Assembly: GCA_035772405.1 (NCBI GenBank)
Contig: JAYKKM010000495.1
Coordinates: 1,807,501 to 1,871,500 of the forward strand
Length of the DNA: 64,000 nt
From: Chrysogorgia sp. JL179-B06
Taxonomy: Eukaryota; Cnidaria; Anthozoa; Scleralcyonacea; Chrysogorgiidae
Direction: 5' to 3'
In this document: positions 16,715 to 24,409 of the stretch, one piece after another
Numbering within the stretch: position 1 is the first letter of the stretch
Layout of the letters: every line of letters begins with the position of its first letter
The notes under the pieces: model-generated
Seen by the model: the letters and a program-made list of their open reading frames with translations, nothing else
Databases searched by the model: none
Told to the model about the DNA's origin: nothing
Program-made: the position numbers and the translations under genes

Positions 16715-17395
16715 ATGAAGAAACTATCAGTGTTCGTCGAGGATGGTAAGAAAACCCTCGCGTTGGACAGGAGTTTGACAGTCCTAAAAGGCTCGACTTT
16801 GGTCGTAAAGTCAGCTAGCGTGTTTTGGGACTATAAGAACGTCATTAAAGGTTACAACGACGAGATCCAATATAACTCGAGAAAACACACGATACCCGAA
16901 GGTTACTGGTCTTTCAACAATCTCATGACTTACTTCTTAGAAGAAAAAGACATCGGGATAACAATATCTCATAACTTACATGATCATACATGCACGTTAA
17001 AGACACTTAGTCCTACTAAGTTGTACAAGTTTGGAGAGCTACTTGGTTTCCCAACGAACACATCAATGGGAGCAGTAAAGGTGGTTAGTCCTAACAAGAT
17101 AGACATCAACAGAGGTCTAAGGTTCGTGGAGATCCACTGTGACACTCTAGTAGATGAGACCATAGATACGTCAGGTAAGCAATCTAGCGTCATCGCGGTT
17201 CTTCCGATCACGTCGGAGTCCACGTTGAGTGGTAGTGTGTTACATTTCCCGACTGTTGAGTCTAGTGTTCCCACGCGTAGTGGTGTCTATAATAACTTGT
17301 CTTTTCACACCAAGACTAACGTGAGTGGCGTGGACAAAGTGGGGAGCGTCTTGCTCGACATCAACATACTCACGAATAAAAACCATGGACAGTGA
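16715..17395 (+). CDS. Candidate minor capsid (penton-type) protein, 226 aa
   Basis: Beta-rich with the run IPEGYWSFNNLMTYF, then LLGFPTN and DINRGLRFVEIHCDTLVD, then a C-terminal SVLLDINILTN. This pattern and length fit the Polinton/adintovirus minor capsid protein; I infer a vertex (penton) role. The frame extends 56 codons upstream without a stop, but AAATAAA abuts the ATG at 16715 and the extension overlaps the divergent gene. Its last 11 bases overlap the integrase start, and the integrase ATAAA motif lies within its coding end. Confidence 0.55.
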   Translation: MKKLSVFVEDGKKTLALDRSLTVLKGSTLVVKSASVFWDYKNVIKGYNDEIQYNSRKHTIPEGYWSFNNLMTYFLEEKDIGITISHNLHDHTCTLKTLSPTKLYKFGELLGFPTNTSMGAVKVVSPNKIDINRGLRFVEIHCDTLVDETIDTSGKQSSVIAVLPITSESTLSGSVLHFPTVESSVPTRSGVYNNLSFHTKTNVSGVDKVGSVLLDINILTNKNHGQ

Positions 17396-18482
17396 TGTTG
17401 TGACAGAGCAGTCCTTGAGAGACTTGTACTACGATCCCGTGACTGGTTACCAAAGCATGGAGAGACTATATCAAAAAGCACTAGGAGAAGGTCTCAACGT
17501 GACTAGAAAGTCCGTGAAAGAGTGGCTGAAAACACAAGACACCTACACACGGTACAAGCCCGTGGTGAGACGTCACAAGTTTCGAAAGACGTGGGTCTCG
17601 TATCTTGGTGAGCAAATTCAACTAGATCTCGTTGACATGGGAAAATACAAAAATAAGAACGATGGTTACTACTGGATCCTAACGTGTGTCGAGATTCTTA
17701 GTCGCTATGCTTTCGCTATCCCTGTGTATCGTAAAGACACGAAAAACATGACGAAAGCCGTGGGCGAATTACTACGACAGTTTCACGAGAGGTTCGAGAC
17801 ATACCCGAAGTTTGCACAGTTTGACGAGGGGCTAGAGTTCTATAACGTCGGTGTCAAGAGCTTGTTAGCGAAACACGACGTGGAGTATTTCTCCACGAAG
17901 TCTGACAAGAAAGCGGCCGTAGTCGAGAGGTTCAACAGGACTCTAAAGACAAGTATGTGGAAGTACTTTTACAGCAAGGGAACATACAAGTGGATAGACA
18001 TTCTGGACGACCTCGTCGAGAGTTACAACAACACGAAGCATAGTAGTATTCTCATGAAACCGGCAGACGTCAACAAAACTAACGAGAGTCAGGTATGGAT
18101 GACACTCTTCGGTAGTGAGTTTGGTGAGTTTCCACTGCCAAAATATAAACTTGGACAAAAGGTGAGAATAAGCAAGTACAAGAGCACGTTCGCGAAGGGC
18201 TACGAGGCGAACTTCACTGAAGAGATCTTCTCCGTGAGTAAAGTGGTTCGTGGAGATCCAACCGTCTATGTTCTTAGTGACGAGAGTGGGGAAGACGTCA
18301 TTGGAAAATTCTACGAAGAAGAGTTGTCAGCCGTGGTGAAAACAGAAGACGCCACGTATCGTGTCGAGAGAGTCTTGAAAAGAAAGACGGTCAACAAGAA
18401 AAAGATGGTTCTGGTCAAGTGGGCTGGTTATGACGCGAAGCATAACTCATGGATTCCCGAGAGTGACATGGAAATTTTGTGA
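17385..18482 (+). CDS. int: Polinton integrase with C-terminal chromodomain, 365 aa
   Basis: Retroviral-type DDE integrase that inserts the linear element and makes the 6-bp duplication. Catalytic residues: D81 (QIQLDLVDM), D147 (FAQFDEGLEF) and E181 (AAVVERFNRT). Residues about 325-365 (YRVERVLKRK ... VLVKWAGYDAKHNSWIPESD) form a chromodomain, which could target histone marks. The frame is open 20 codons upstream, but AATAAAAACC precedes the ATG at 17385. No clear HHCC zinc domain was found at the N-terminus. The gene is intact. Confidence 0.93.
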   Translation: MDSDVVTEQSLRDLYYDPVTGYQSMERLYQKALGEGLNVTRKSVKEWLKTQDTYTRYKPVVRRHKFRKTWVSYLGEQIQLDLVDMGKYKNKNDGYYWILTCVEILSRYAFAIPVYRKDTKNMTKAVGELLRQFHERFETYPKFAQFDEGLEFYNVGVKSLLAKHDVEYFSTKSDKKAAVVERFNRTLKTSMWKYFYSKGTYKWIDILDDLVESYNNTKHSSILMKPADVNKTNESQVWMTLFGSEFGEFPLPKYKLGQKVRISKYKSTFAKGYEANFTEEIFSVSKVVRGDPTVYVLSDESGEDVIGKFYEEELSAVVKTEDATYRVERVLKRKTVNKKKMVLVKWAGYDAKHNSWIPESDMEIL

Positions 18483-19047
18483 AAAAAAAAAATTCGTCTT
18501 AGAACGATGTAGAAAACGTGCACGAAAATTTTCAAAAAAAAAAATTTTTCAAAAAATTTTTTTTCGAAGAGAGGTCACGTGACGGTGTCGGCACATTCTT
18601 CGACGTCAAAGGTGAAAAAAAAATCTCATTTCGAAATGAAAATTTTTTTCTCAAGTGAAAATTTTTTTCTCACCTTTGACGTCTGGGAATGTACCGACAA
18701 GTGGGGTCGCGCGAGACGTCACGCGACCGGGGTCCCATCGCACGGTCATTTCGCGAGAGACGATCGCCACGCACGAAACACTCCCAAAAACCACCGTTAC
18801 GAAAGACTTCGCGAAAAAATAACGAAGGTGTTGTGTGACAACAACCCTTAGAGTGTTAAGAAGACGTGTCAAACACTTCTTCGAGTTGTTTTTCACTCGA
18901 AAACCACCCGTAAGACTATATGTCGATGTTTTCGCTCGACAGGCGCACGTACGTAATGGTCAGCGGTCGCAATGAGAGTAGGGAGGGGTGGTACCCTTCT
19001 AGGAAAAAAAAAAAAAAAAAAATATTTTTTTTTTTTCAACAAATAAA
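18483..19047. promoter_or_regulatory. Large AT-rich intergenic region with a cruciform; candidate origin or control region
   Basis: The longest gap within Polinton 1. Arms at about 18586-18616 and 18669-18702 share TGTCGGYACATTC and GACGTCAAAGGTGA in inverted orientation around an AT-rich loop that itself holds two copies of gaaaatttttttctca. Before it lie oligo-A/oligo-T stems (18493-18563), and after it GGTCGCG...CGCGACC (18704-18727). At the right are A19 and T13 runs just ahead of the next gene. Short frames crossing it look like chance. Confidence 0.55.
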
Positions 19048-20181
19048 ATGGCAGAGGCTGAAGACAATTTCGAAATGGAAGAGAGATTTCCGGAATATGA
19101 GGATATGCCGATAGAGGAACTCACGAATAGGTTAGACATTCTTAACCAAGAGTTACTAACTGACGACAACCCGCTAGTCACCGAGAGGATTGCTTATATC
19201 AAGAATCTCATAGACAGAACAGTGGAGAGTGACAATAATGTCTTAACACAGTTAGACAAGTACACGCACGACTCTCGCGGGGAAGTTATCAACCCCTACG
19301 CGGAGAGTATGAAAGAGCTCAGATCTAGATCTAGAGTCGTAGACGGTAAAGTTACATTCAAAGTGAGACTTAAGAGCGGTAGGTTAAGTACGGTAGACAA
19401 CATCGTTCTCAATAGAGATCGTGACGTCTACGTCAAAAACACCGCGAAGAAGAACGCTCTCGCACAACAACAGTTCGAGAAACTCATCGAGTCTGCCGTG
19501 AACGAGAGTAAAACTAGTGAAGAGCTACCAATGATCAACGTTCGCCAGCAAGACCTACCAGTCGACGTGTTCGATAGGCTTGGTGAGGAGGACCAACGCG
19601 TTATCAACGGTGTGTTGAATCCTCCAGACACGATGCTTCCAGAAAGTAGAGTCGGTGACCGAGGTGCTATTCAGATCACTATCGACGAGTTTGAACATCG
19701 CGGAGAGACTATTCGCGAAAGAATTCTAGAGAGTGACGGTGAGACGGCCGGGAGGCTAGCTCAAGAATCTGCTGACATCGACGTAGTGGTTGATGTTTTG
19801 GAAAGACAACGCGTCATCGAAGAAACACGTGGCGAACAGGAGAGAGACGTGAGTCGTCTGGAGAAACTCAAAAAGTGGATAAAAAAAAATATGATCTCGG
19901 TATCGGCGTTAGGTATCACTATCGCTGGGCTGATCACAACTGTCATCGTTGGCATGCGGACTGCGGTCGTGAAGGGAGCGGGTGCCGTGAAGACGTTCGC
20001 GAAAGCCGTTAAAGATGTGATCGCTAAGCTTGGTCCCTGGGCTGTTGGTGCTGCAAATCTCGTCTACAACATTTTGAAAGTAGGTGTGAGCGGATTAGCT
20101 TGGCTCGCGAAAAACCTGTGGCTGGTTGTTGTCGGTTTGGTCTGGTTACTGATCGAGTACTGGCGGTCAAAGCGAGTTTAA
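19048..20181 (+). CDS. Uncharacterised 377-aa protein with C-terminal membrane segments
   Basis: The first 270 residues are strongly charged and helical (MAEAEDNFEMEERF..., many E, R and D). The last 100 residues hold a hydrophobic span (SALGITIAGLITTVIVGM), an amphipathic Ala/Val/Lys-rich helix and a second span near the end (WLVVVGLVWLLIEYW). Membrane-active virion proteins can look like this, but no family match is claimed. AAATAAA abuts the ATG, after an oligo-T tract. It opens a rightward block of structural genes that includes the major capsid protein and ATPase. Confidence 0.7.
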   Translation: MAEAEDNFEMEERFPEYEDMPIEELTNRLDILNQELLTDDNPLVTERIAYIKNLIDRTVESDNNVLTQLDKYTHDSRGEVINPYAESMKELRSRSRVVDGKVTFKVRLKSGRLSTVDNIVLNRDRDVYVKNTAKKNALAQQQFEKLIESAVNESKTSEELPMINVRQQDLPVDVFDRLGEEDQRVINGVLNPPDTMLPESRVGDRGAIQITIDEFEHRGETIRERILESDGETAGRLAQESADIDVVVDVLERQRVIEETRGEQERDVSRLEKLKKWIKKNMISVSALGITIAGLITTVIVGMRTAVVKGAGAVKTFAKAVKDVIAKLGPWAVGAANLVYNILKVGVSGLAWLAKNLWLVVVGLVWLLIEYWRSKRV

Positions 20182-20210
20182 AGTGGTTTCGAGGTAAAGA
20201 GAAGGAGAGA

Positions 20211-20789
20211 ATGAGTAAGGTTAAGAAAGGGGTTGTCTATGTTTTGTATAACACTAAAAATAGTGACACGTACGTTGGTGCTACATTCAAAACTCTCGAA
20301 CAACGACTCGCGGGACACAAGCAAAGGTCCACGAACTCGAAGTACCAAGACATTAAGTTATATCGAAGTGTCGCAGAGATTGGCGGGTGGGGGAGCGTTC
20401 GTAGTCTAGTACTACGAGAAGAGACATGTACTAAAGTCGAACTCGCACGGATCGAAGGGGCTTGTATCGAAAGGTTTTCCCCAAGCCTAAACTCTAGAGA
20501 GACTGGGTTGTACTACGACGAAGACGGTAAGTACGACGTGAAGAAGTACGGTGAGAAACATCGTATAGACAACGCTGACAAGATTAAAGAGTACAAAGAC
20601 AAGTACTACACCGACAACGCTGACAAGATTAGAGAGCGAGCGAGAGACCACTACTACGACAACGCTAACAAGATCAACGAGACGCTAGTTTGTGTGGGGT
20701 GTGGGCGTGAGGTTAGTCGCGCTAACATGCCAAGACATAGGGGGAGTAAGATTCACAAAAAACTACTCGAACGACAGCGAGAAGAGTGA
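20211..20789 (+). CDS. GIY-YIG endonuclease with C-terminal zinc finger, 192 aa
   Basis: The GIY-YIG core reads VYVLYNTKNSDTYVGA followed by LEQRLAGHK, with a catalytic-type glutamate region near E83. A repeated spacer on the theme DNADKI(K/R)E occurs three times (about residues 122-160). The C-terminus has a C2H2-like CVGCGRE ... RHRGSKIH. GIY-YIG proteins of this architecture occur in large DNA viruses and Polintons, perhaps for recombination or junction cleavage. The start at 20211 is 29 bp after the previous stop; its upstream box is only GTAAAGAG, the weakest of the set. Confidence 0.85.
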   Translation: MSKVKKGVVYVLYNTKNSDTYVGATFKTLEQRLAGHKQRSTNSKYQDIKLYRSVAEIGGWGSVRSLVLREETCTKVELARIEGACIERFSPSLNSRETGLYYDEDGKYDVKKYGEKHRIDNADKIKEYKDKYYTDNADKIRERARDHYYDNANKINETLVCVGCGREVSRANMPRHRGSKIHKKLLERQREE

Positions 20790-20799
20790 GTCAAAAATC

Positions 20800-20826
20800 T
20801 CTCTTAACCTTCATAAGGTTAAGAGA
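20800..20826 (+). terminator. Intergenic hairpin after the GIY-YIG gene
   Basis: Perfect 12-bp stem TCTCTTAACCTT/AAGGTTAAGAGA with a 3-base loop, 11 bp after the stop codon. Confidence 0.65.
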
Positions 20827-20841
20827 CAAGCTAATAAACAG

Positions 20842-20970
20842 ATGTGCCTCCAGCTATTCAAAATTTTGAGAAGGCACTTCTCTCCAAAGCCGCGACCTCG
20901 TCGTGTTAACTCCTTCGAAGATGTAACTCTGATAGACTCATCAGACGACGGTTATGACACTACCCACTGA
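20842..20970 (+). CDS. Small 42-aa protein, unknown
   Basis: A short frame starting MCLQLFKILRRHF and ending with an acidic tail (DSSDDGYDTTH). Length alone would not support it, but AATAAACAG sits directly before the ATG and perfect hairpins bracket it on both sides (20800 and 20981). It has the same punctuation as every other gene here. The basic, amphipathic N-terminus might contact a membrane or nucleic acid. The function is unknown. Confidence 0.5.
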   Translation: MCLQLFKILRRHFSPKPRPRRVNSFEDVTLIDSSDDGYDTTH

Positions 20971-20980
20971 CTACTTAACC

Positions 20981-21004
20981 TTTCGTAACCATGTGGTTAC
21001 GAAA
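20981..21004 (+). terminator. Intergenic hairpin TTTCGTAACC
   Basis: Perfect 10-bp stem (20981-20990 with 20995-21004), 4-base loop, between the 42-aa gene and the major capsid gene. Confidence 0.65.
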
Positions 21005-21024
21005 CTTTCCACGTTATAATAAAG

Positions 21025-22251
21025 ATGACTAGTAACTCAAACCTTTCACCTCACGCAAAAAAGACAAGCATGAGCACGATCAAAGGTGTTCGCACACGTC
21101 ATGTTGTGACGATGAACCCGAACACCGTTAATCCTAACGAAACTCTCTACGTTAATATTCCGAAACTCAAACCAGAGTCATGTCTGGTACCAGGCAGTCT
21201 ACACATCTTGTTCGACTTCAAAAACTCTAACGCTAAGAGTTGGTATTTGAACAATCTGTCGAAACTTCTTCAAAGTCAGCTGACCATCAAGATGGCTGGT
21301 GAAGTAGCCTACGACAACACCGGCGAGTCAACCATCGCTGTGTACAGAGATCTTTGGGAGACAACGCTCCAACGCGACGAGATGACTGAGTATGGTATTG
21401 GTGGAGAAAACCTACGAAAACTTCTCTCGAAAGATGATAGTGGAGCCGCAAGTGGAGACGTGTCGAAAGTCTCTGACGCGCTGATCTTGAGCGTGTTTGG
21501 AACCAAGCACAAGATGTCTCTTGACAAAATTCTCGGAGACTCAGGTCTATACGCACCATATAACATGAGTAACAATCTCCAGTTTCTCATCAAGCTACCA
21601 GCAGCCAGTGATATCATGGTGGCGCAGAGTGGCAGTGCTGTTGGAACCTACACACTAGAAAATCTCGAACTGGAATACGAGACTATTGATAATCCAGATC
21701 TGGCTAGCGAGATCACGAATCTCTATCTAGCCGGTAAGTCACTACCCTACGAACATGTGACACTGATGAAAAGGTCACCGTGGGTGAAAGGAGCAACACT
21801 GATCAATGAGAATATCAATCTCCCAAGGAAAAGCATGAAGTCCATCGTGCTGCTTTTCACGAAGGCTGCTATCATAGATTCAGAAGAGTTCAGCTACCCA
21901 AACATCGACAGCGTGAAAATAACCATCGAGGGTGTCCCTAACGAGGTCTATAGTCAAGGGATTCCGAAGTCACGGTTCTTCTCAGAAGCTGAGCGACTAT
22001 TTGGACAAGACGGTCAAAGTGTTACTCAACGCGACTTTTTCAAAGACAAGTTCGCATTGGTCATTGACCTGCGAAGTACTCGTGATCAGACTGTTCACGG
22101 GTCTGGAAAGAAGATTATGAACACCCAGTCTGGAATTCTGTTGGAGATCACCAAGAAAGCCACCGCTACCGACCTGATCTGTAATATTTTCGTGGTGTCA
22201 GACGCATTACTCAACATCACATCCGGAAACTTGCTGAGCATTCAGTATTAG
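21025..22251 (+). CDS. Candidate major capsid protein (double jelly-roll), 408 aa
   Basis: Beta-rich protein without membrane segments, placed directly before the packaging ATPase, as in virophages and Polintons. Recognisable stretches are YTLENLELEYETID near residue 215 and the C-terminal FSYPNIDSVKITIEGVPNEV, followed by a DLRS...SG...M... segment, which fit adintovirus-type hexon proteins with two jelly rolls. It would form the capsid shell. AATAAAG sits immediately before the ATG, and hairpins lie before and after. The fold assignment rests on pattern, length and context. Confidence 0.7.
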   Translation: MTSNSNLSPHAKKTSMSTIKGVRTRHVVTMNPNTVNPNETLYVNIPKLKPESCLVPGSLHILFDFKNSNAKSWYLNNLSKLLQSQLTIKMAGEVAYDNTGESTIAVYRDLWETTLQRDEMTEYGIGGENLRKLLSKDDSGAASGDVSKVSDALILSVFGTKHKMSLDKILGDSGLYAPYNMSNNLQFLIKLPAASDIMVAQSGSAVGTYTLENLELEYETIDNPDLASEITNLYLAGKSLPYEHVTLMKRSPWVKGATLINENINLPRKSMKSIVLLFTKAAIIDSEEFSYPNIDSVKITIEGVPNEVYSQGIPKSRFFSEAERLFGQDGQSVTQRDFFKDKFALVIDLRSTRDQTVHGSGKKIMNTQSGILLEITKKATATDLICNIFVVSDALLNITSGNLLSIQY

Positions 22252-22269
22252 ATTTAAAAAGACATGTGT

Positions 22270-22295
22270 TTTTCTTATGCTATCACATAAGAAAA
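22270..22295 (+). terminator. Intergenic hairpin after the major capsid gene
   Basis: Perfect 10-bp stem TTTTCTTATG/CATAAGAAAA, 6-base loop, 18 bp after the capsid stop and ahead of the ATPase ATAAA motif. Confidence 0.65.
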
Positions 22296-22310
22296 CCTGA
22301 AAAATAAAAG

Positions 22311-22910
22311 ATGGAAACCCCGTTCAATATGTTGATCGTAGGACCGACCTACTGTGGTAAGACCTTCTATCTTTTGAAAATGCTCGAGAACCACTTCAAG
22401 GGCGTGTTCGACCACATCATTCTGCTCTGCCCAACCATATTATGGAACACGACCTACCATAAGTGGAAATACTACCACGACAAGGACTTCGTCGTCTTAC
22501 CTGTCGAGCAAGATAACGTGGACAAGATGATGAAGCACGTGGTCGGAGTCTACACAGGCACGAAGACACTAATTATCCTAGATGACTGTGCGAGTGGACA
22601 AGATGTCAAAAACAGAACTAGCGAGCTAGTTAAGTTAGGTTATTCAGGTCGTCACTATGGATTGTCCACTATAGTTCTAACGCAGCAGCTGACAAGCATA
22701 GCGAAACCTTACCGAGAGAACATTTCAAAAATAACTAGTTTCCACAACACGAACAAGAAAGACATGTTGGAGCTCATCAACGACTATTTGAACGGTGTCT
22801 CGAAGGAGGACGTGACGTGCATCACGACCGAGCTGCGAACCAAAAAACACGCGTGTCTAGAAATTAATCTTAGGTTTCCATATGGTCATGAAGTCATCTC
22901 ACCTCAATAA
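22311..22910 (+). CDS. atp: FtsK/HerA-type genome-packaging ATPase, 199 aa
   Basis: Walker A is GPTYCGKT (residues 11-18) and Walker B is LIILDDC (87-93, D91 D92). A sensor-like STIVLTQQ follows near residue 120. Size and motifs match the A32-like packaging ATPases of Polintons and virophages, which pump the genome into the capsid. AATAAAAG precedes the ATG. It lies 59 bp after the capsid gene and 4 bp before the next start, so the next gene's ATAAA motif overlaps its stop codon. Confidence 0.92.
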   Translation: METPFNMLIVGPTYCGKTFYLLKMLENHFKGVFDHIILLCPTILWNTTYHKWKYYHDKDFVVLPVEQDNVDKMMKHVVGVYTGTKTLIILDDCASGQDVKNRTSELVKLGYSGRHYGLSTIVLTQQLTSIAKPYRENISKITSFHNTNKKDMLELINDYLNGVSKEDVTCITTELRTKKHACLEINLRFPYGHEVISPQ

Positions 22911-22914
22911 AGAG

Positions 22915-23403
22915 ATGGATCCAGAAGACTTAATTAATAACTCTCCGAACGAGGAACCAACCATGACTGAGAATTCTGAGGACATCGCGAAAGAAGTGGA
23001 ACGAAAAAGAGAAGAGCTTATAATTCTCGCGAACGACGGCGAAATTAAAAAGACAGAGGCTTACGTTAGAAAAGCTAACGTGAAAACCATCTTGAAACTC
23101 TACGCTGACTACGAGGCGGAAGTTCGTGAGAAAAGCACGATGTTTCTCTGCGATATGTTATTGTCAAAGTTCGCTATGATGATGGGTGGACTAGACGCTG
23201 TTGAAAAACCAGAAGAGATGGAGAAGGAGTTAAAAAGAGATCCCTATCTCGCCAAAGACTTGAAAAGCATCATGTCAAGACTCACTCCACTCATTCCATT
23301 CATAGGGTTGCTATCTGGTGGACTTACTATCGGAAAACACATGTATAGTCACACGAAGACCTCAAAACCAGAAGAGACTCCACTTCCTGACGACGAGTCT
23401 TGA
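22915..23403 (+). CDS. Acidic helical protein with a C-terminal membrane segment, 162 aa
   Basis: Not recognised. Long charged helices (residues about 20-120) precede a hydrophobic span, LIPFIGLLSGGLTIG (about 127-141), and a polar Pro/Glu-rich tail. The frame is open 11 codons upstream, but AATAAAGAG directly precedes the ATG at 22915 and overlaps the ATPase stop. Close linkage to the ATPase and major capsid genes suggests a structural or assembly role. Confidence 0.65.
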   Translation: MDPEDLINNSPNEEPTMTENSEDIAKEVERKREELIILANDGEIKKTEAYVRKANVKTILKLYADYEAEVREKSTMFLCDMLLSKFAMMMGGLDAVEKPEEMEKELKRDPYLAKDLKSIMSRLTPLIPFIGLLSGGLTIGKHMYSHTKTSKPEETPLPDDES

Positions 23404-23408
23404 TAAAC

Positions 23409-23711
23409 ATGTGTTGTGAAAATAGCGACATGGAAGAAAAAGACGGACTGTTATTTTGCACGGTGTGTGGTATGGTCGATGACAACCAAGTGATATCACC
23501 GCCCACCACCAGTAAAATTAAGAACTCGTCAAAAATTAACACTCACCACCACCGTGAGGAAGAGTGGAAGTGTCGCGTTCCAAGTGATCGAGAGTACCTC
23601 ACCAGACGAGTGGAACTTCGACACGAGTTAGAGAGAGCTTACTATCTCATCGAACCAGAGATGGTTTGGAGGGCAGCTTACAAAAAATATTTAGATTGGT
23701 GTTTCTCTTGA
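23409..23711 (+). CDS. Zinc-ribbon protein, TFIIB-like N-terminus, 100 aa
   Basis: Begins MCCENSDMEEKDGLLFCTVC and then GMVDDNQ: a CC...CxxCG arrangement like the TFIIB zinc ribbon, which contacts RNA polymerase. The rest is helical with aromatic residues and no cyclin repeat, so a general transcription factor role is only inferred. GATAAAC precedes the ATG at 23409. The frame opens with TTG at 23400, which I reject as the start. It converges with the acylated-protein gene across a hairpin. Confidence 0.65.
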   Translation: MCCENSDMEEKDGLLFCTVCGMVDDNQVISPPTTSKIKNSSKINTHHHREEEWKCRVPSDREYLTRRVELRHELERAYYLIEPEMVWRAAYKKYLDWCFS

Positions 23712-23719
23712 AAAACAGA

Positions 23720-23746
23720 TTTCGTAATCTCTTTTGGATTACGAAA
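23720..23746. terminator. Hairpin TTTCGTAATC between convergent genes
   Basis: Perfect 10-bp stem (23720-23729 with 23737-23746), 7-base loop, followed by oligo-A. It separates the stops of the zinc-ribbon gene and the leftward 72-aa gene. Confidence 0.6.
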
Positions 23747-23754
23747 ACTTTTTC

Positions 23755-23973
23755 TTACTCTTGGACTTCGACGAGAGCAGTGGTCGTGTCGGTCACGAAT
23801 TTCACGTCGTCATATCGTTCATAACCAGCCAGCACGTCTAGTTCGAAATTAGTGGCTTCTTTTCCGAATCTCACGCCAAGTTTTACTCGACGGTGAGTAT
23901 TGAAAGTCGTGTTTCGTGTTGGTTCGTCAGTTCGAAGTGGTAGCGGACTCTTTTTGCTTAAGAGACAACCCAT
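23755..23973 (-). CDS. Small protein with myristoylation/palmitoylation-type N-terminus, 72 aa
   Basis: The sequence MGCLLSKK matches the N-myristoylation rule (Gly2, Ser6, basic residues after it), with Cys3 as a likely palmitoylation site, as in Src-family and G-alpha N-termini. The remainder is soluble, with strands (VKLGVRFG, FELDVLAGYERYDDVKFV). It is probably a membrane-tethered peripheral protein; the role is unknown. GATAAA abuts the ATG. It converges with the zinc-ribbon gene. Confidence 0.65.
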   Translation of the reverse strand: MGCLLSKKSPLPLRTDEPTRNTTFNTHRRVKLGVRFGKEATNFELDVLAGYERYDDVKFVTDTTTALVEVQE

Positions 23974-23984
23974 TTTATCTCGAC

Positions 23985-24090
23985 AAAAACAAAACCAAAA
24001 AGGTTTTGCTTTTTAACCTACCGGCGACGCCATCTTGGAAGTGGAGGCGAACGGTTTTTGGAACACGTGGGGAACACATAGCTTAAAAAT
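23985..24090. repeat. Internal copy of the terminal-repeat module
   Basis: Contains the inner terminal-repeat signature (AAAACAAAACC, then GGTTTTGCTTTT) followed by GACGCCATCTTGGAAGTGGA and GGAACACGTGGGGAACA, in the same orientation as the right terminus about 400 bp away. Confidence 0.7.
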
Positions 24091-24132
24091 CTGTCGATTT
24101 TAAACCTACGATAAGTTCAAACGTTCCTATAA

Positions 24133-24354
24133 ATGGACCCAGTAAACACTATTACCTTGACAAGATTCTTTTTCAGTCTCATCTCAATGACCACAAAACT
24201 CATGGACTTAGTAGGTGTTGTCGCAACAACTCTGACTAGAGTGAGACTTGACGGTGTGGACTCAGACGCAGAAGAGGTTTGGGACGTCATGGAGGAAAAC
24301 CTTAGAAACGACCTAGAGATGCACTCTGGTAGCGAAGGCGTTGATGAAGTCTAA
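24133..24354 (+). CDS. Small 73-aa protein with hydrophobic N-terminal half
   Basis: The N-terminal half is moderately hydrophobic (ITLTRFFFSLISM, LMDLVGVVATTL) and the C-terminal half is acidic (DSDAEEVWDVMEENL). TATAAA overlaps the start as TATAAATG, consistent with the other genes. It is the last gene before the right terminus. The function is unknown. Confidence 0.5.
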   Translation: MDPVNTITLTRFFFSLISMTTKLMDLVGVVATTLTRVRLDGVDSDAEEVWDVMEENLRNDLEMHSGSEGVDEV

Positions 24355-24409
24355 GCCAACACCTTCTTCTTCAGAATATAGACACAACACTTTCGGCCAC
24401 TCACCCATT

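Noticed and set aside
18579..18896. Frames on both strands across the intergenic cruciform
   Set aside because: They follow the inverted repeat and oligo-A/T tracts and lack the ATAAA box; no protein features.
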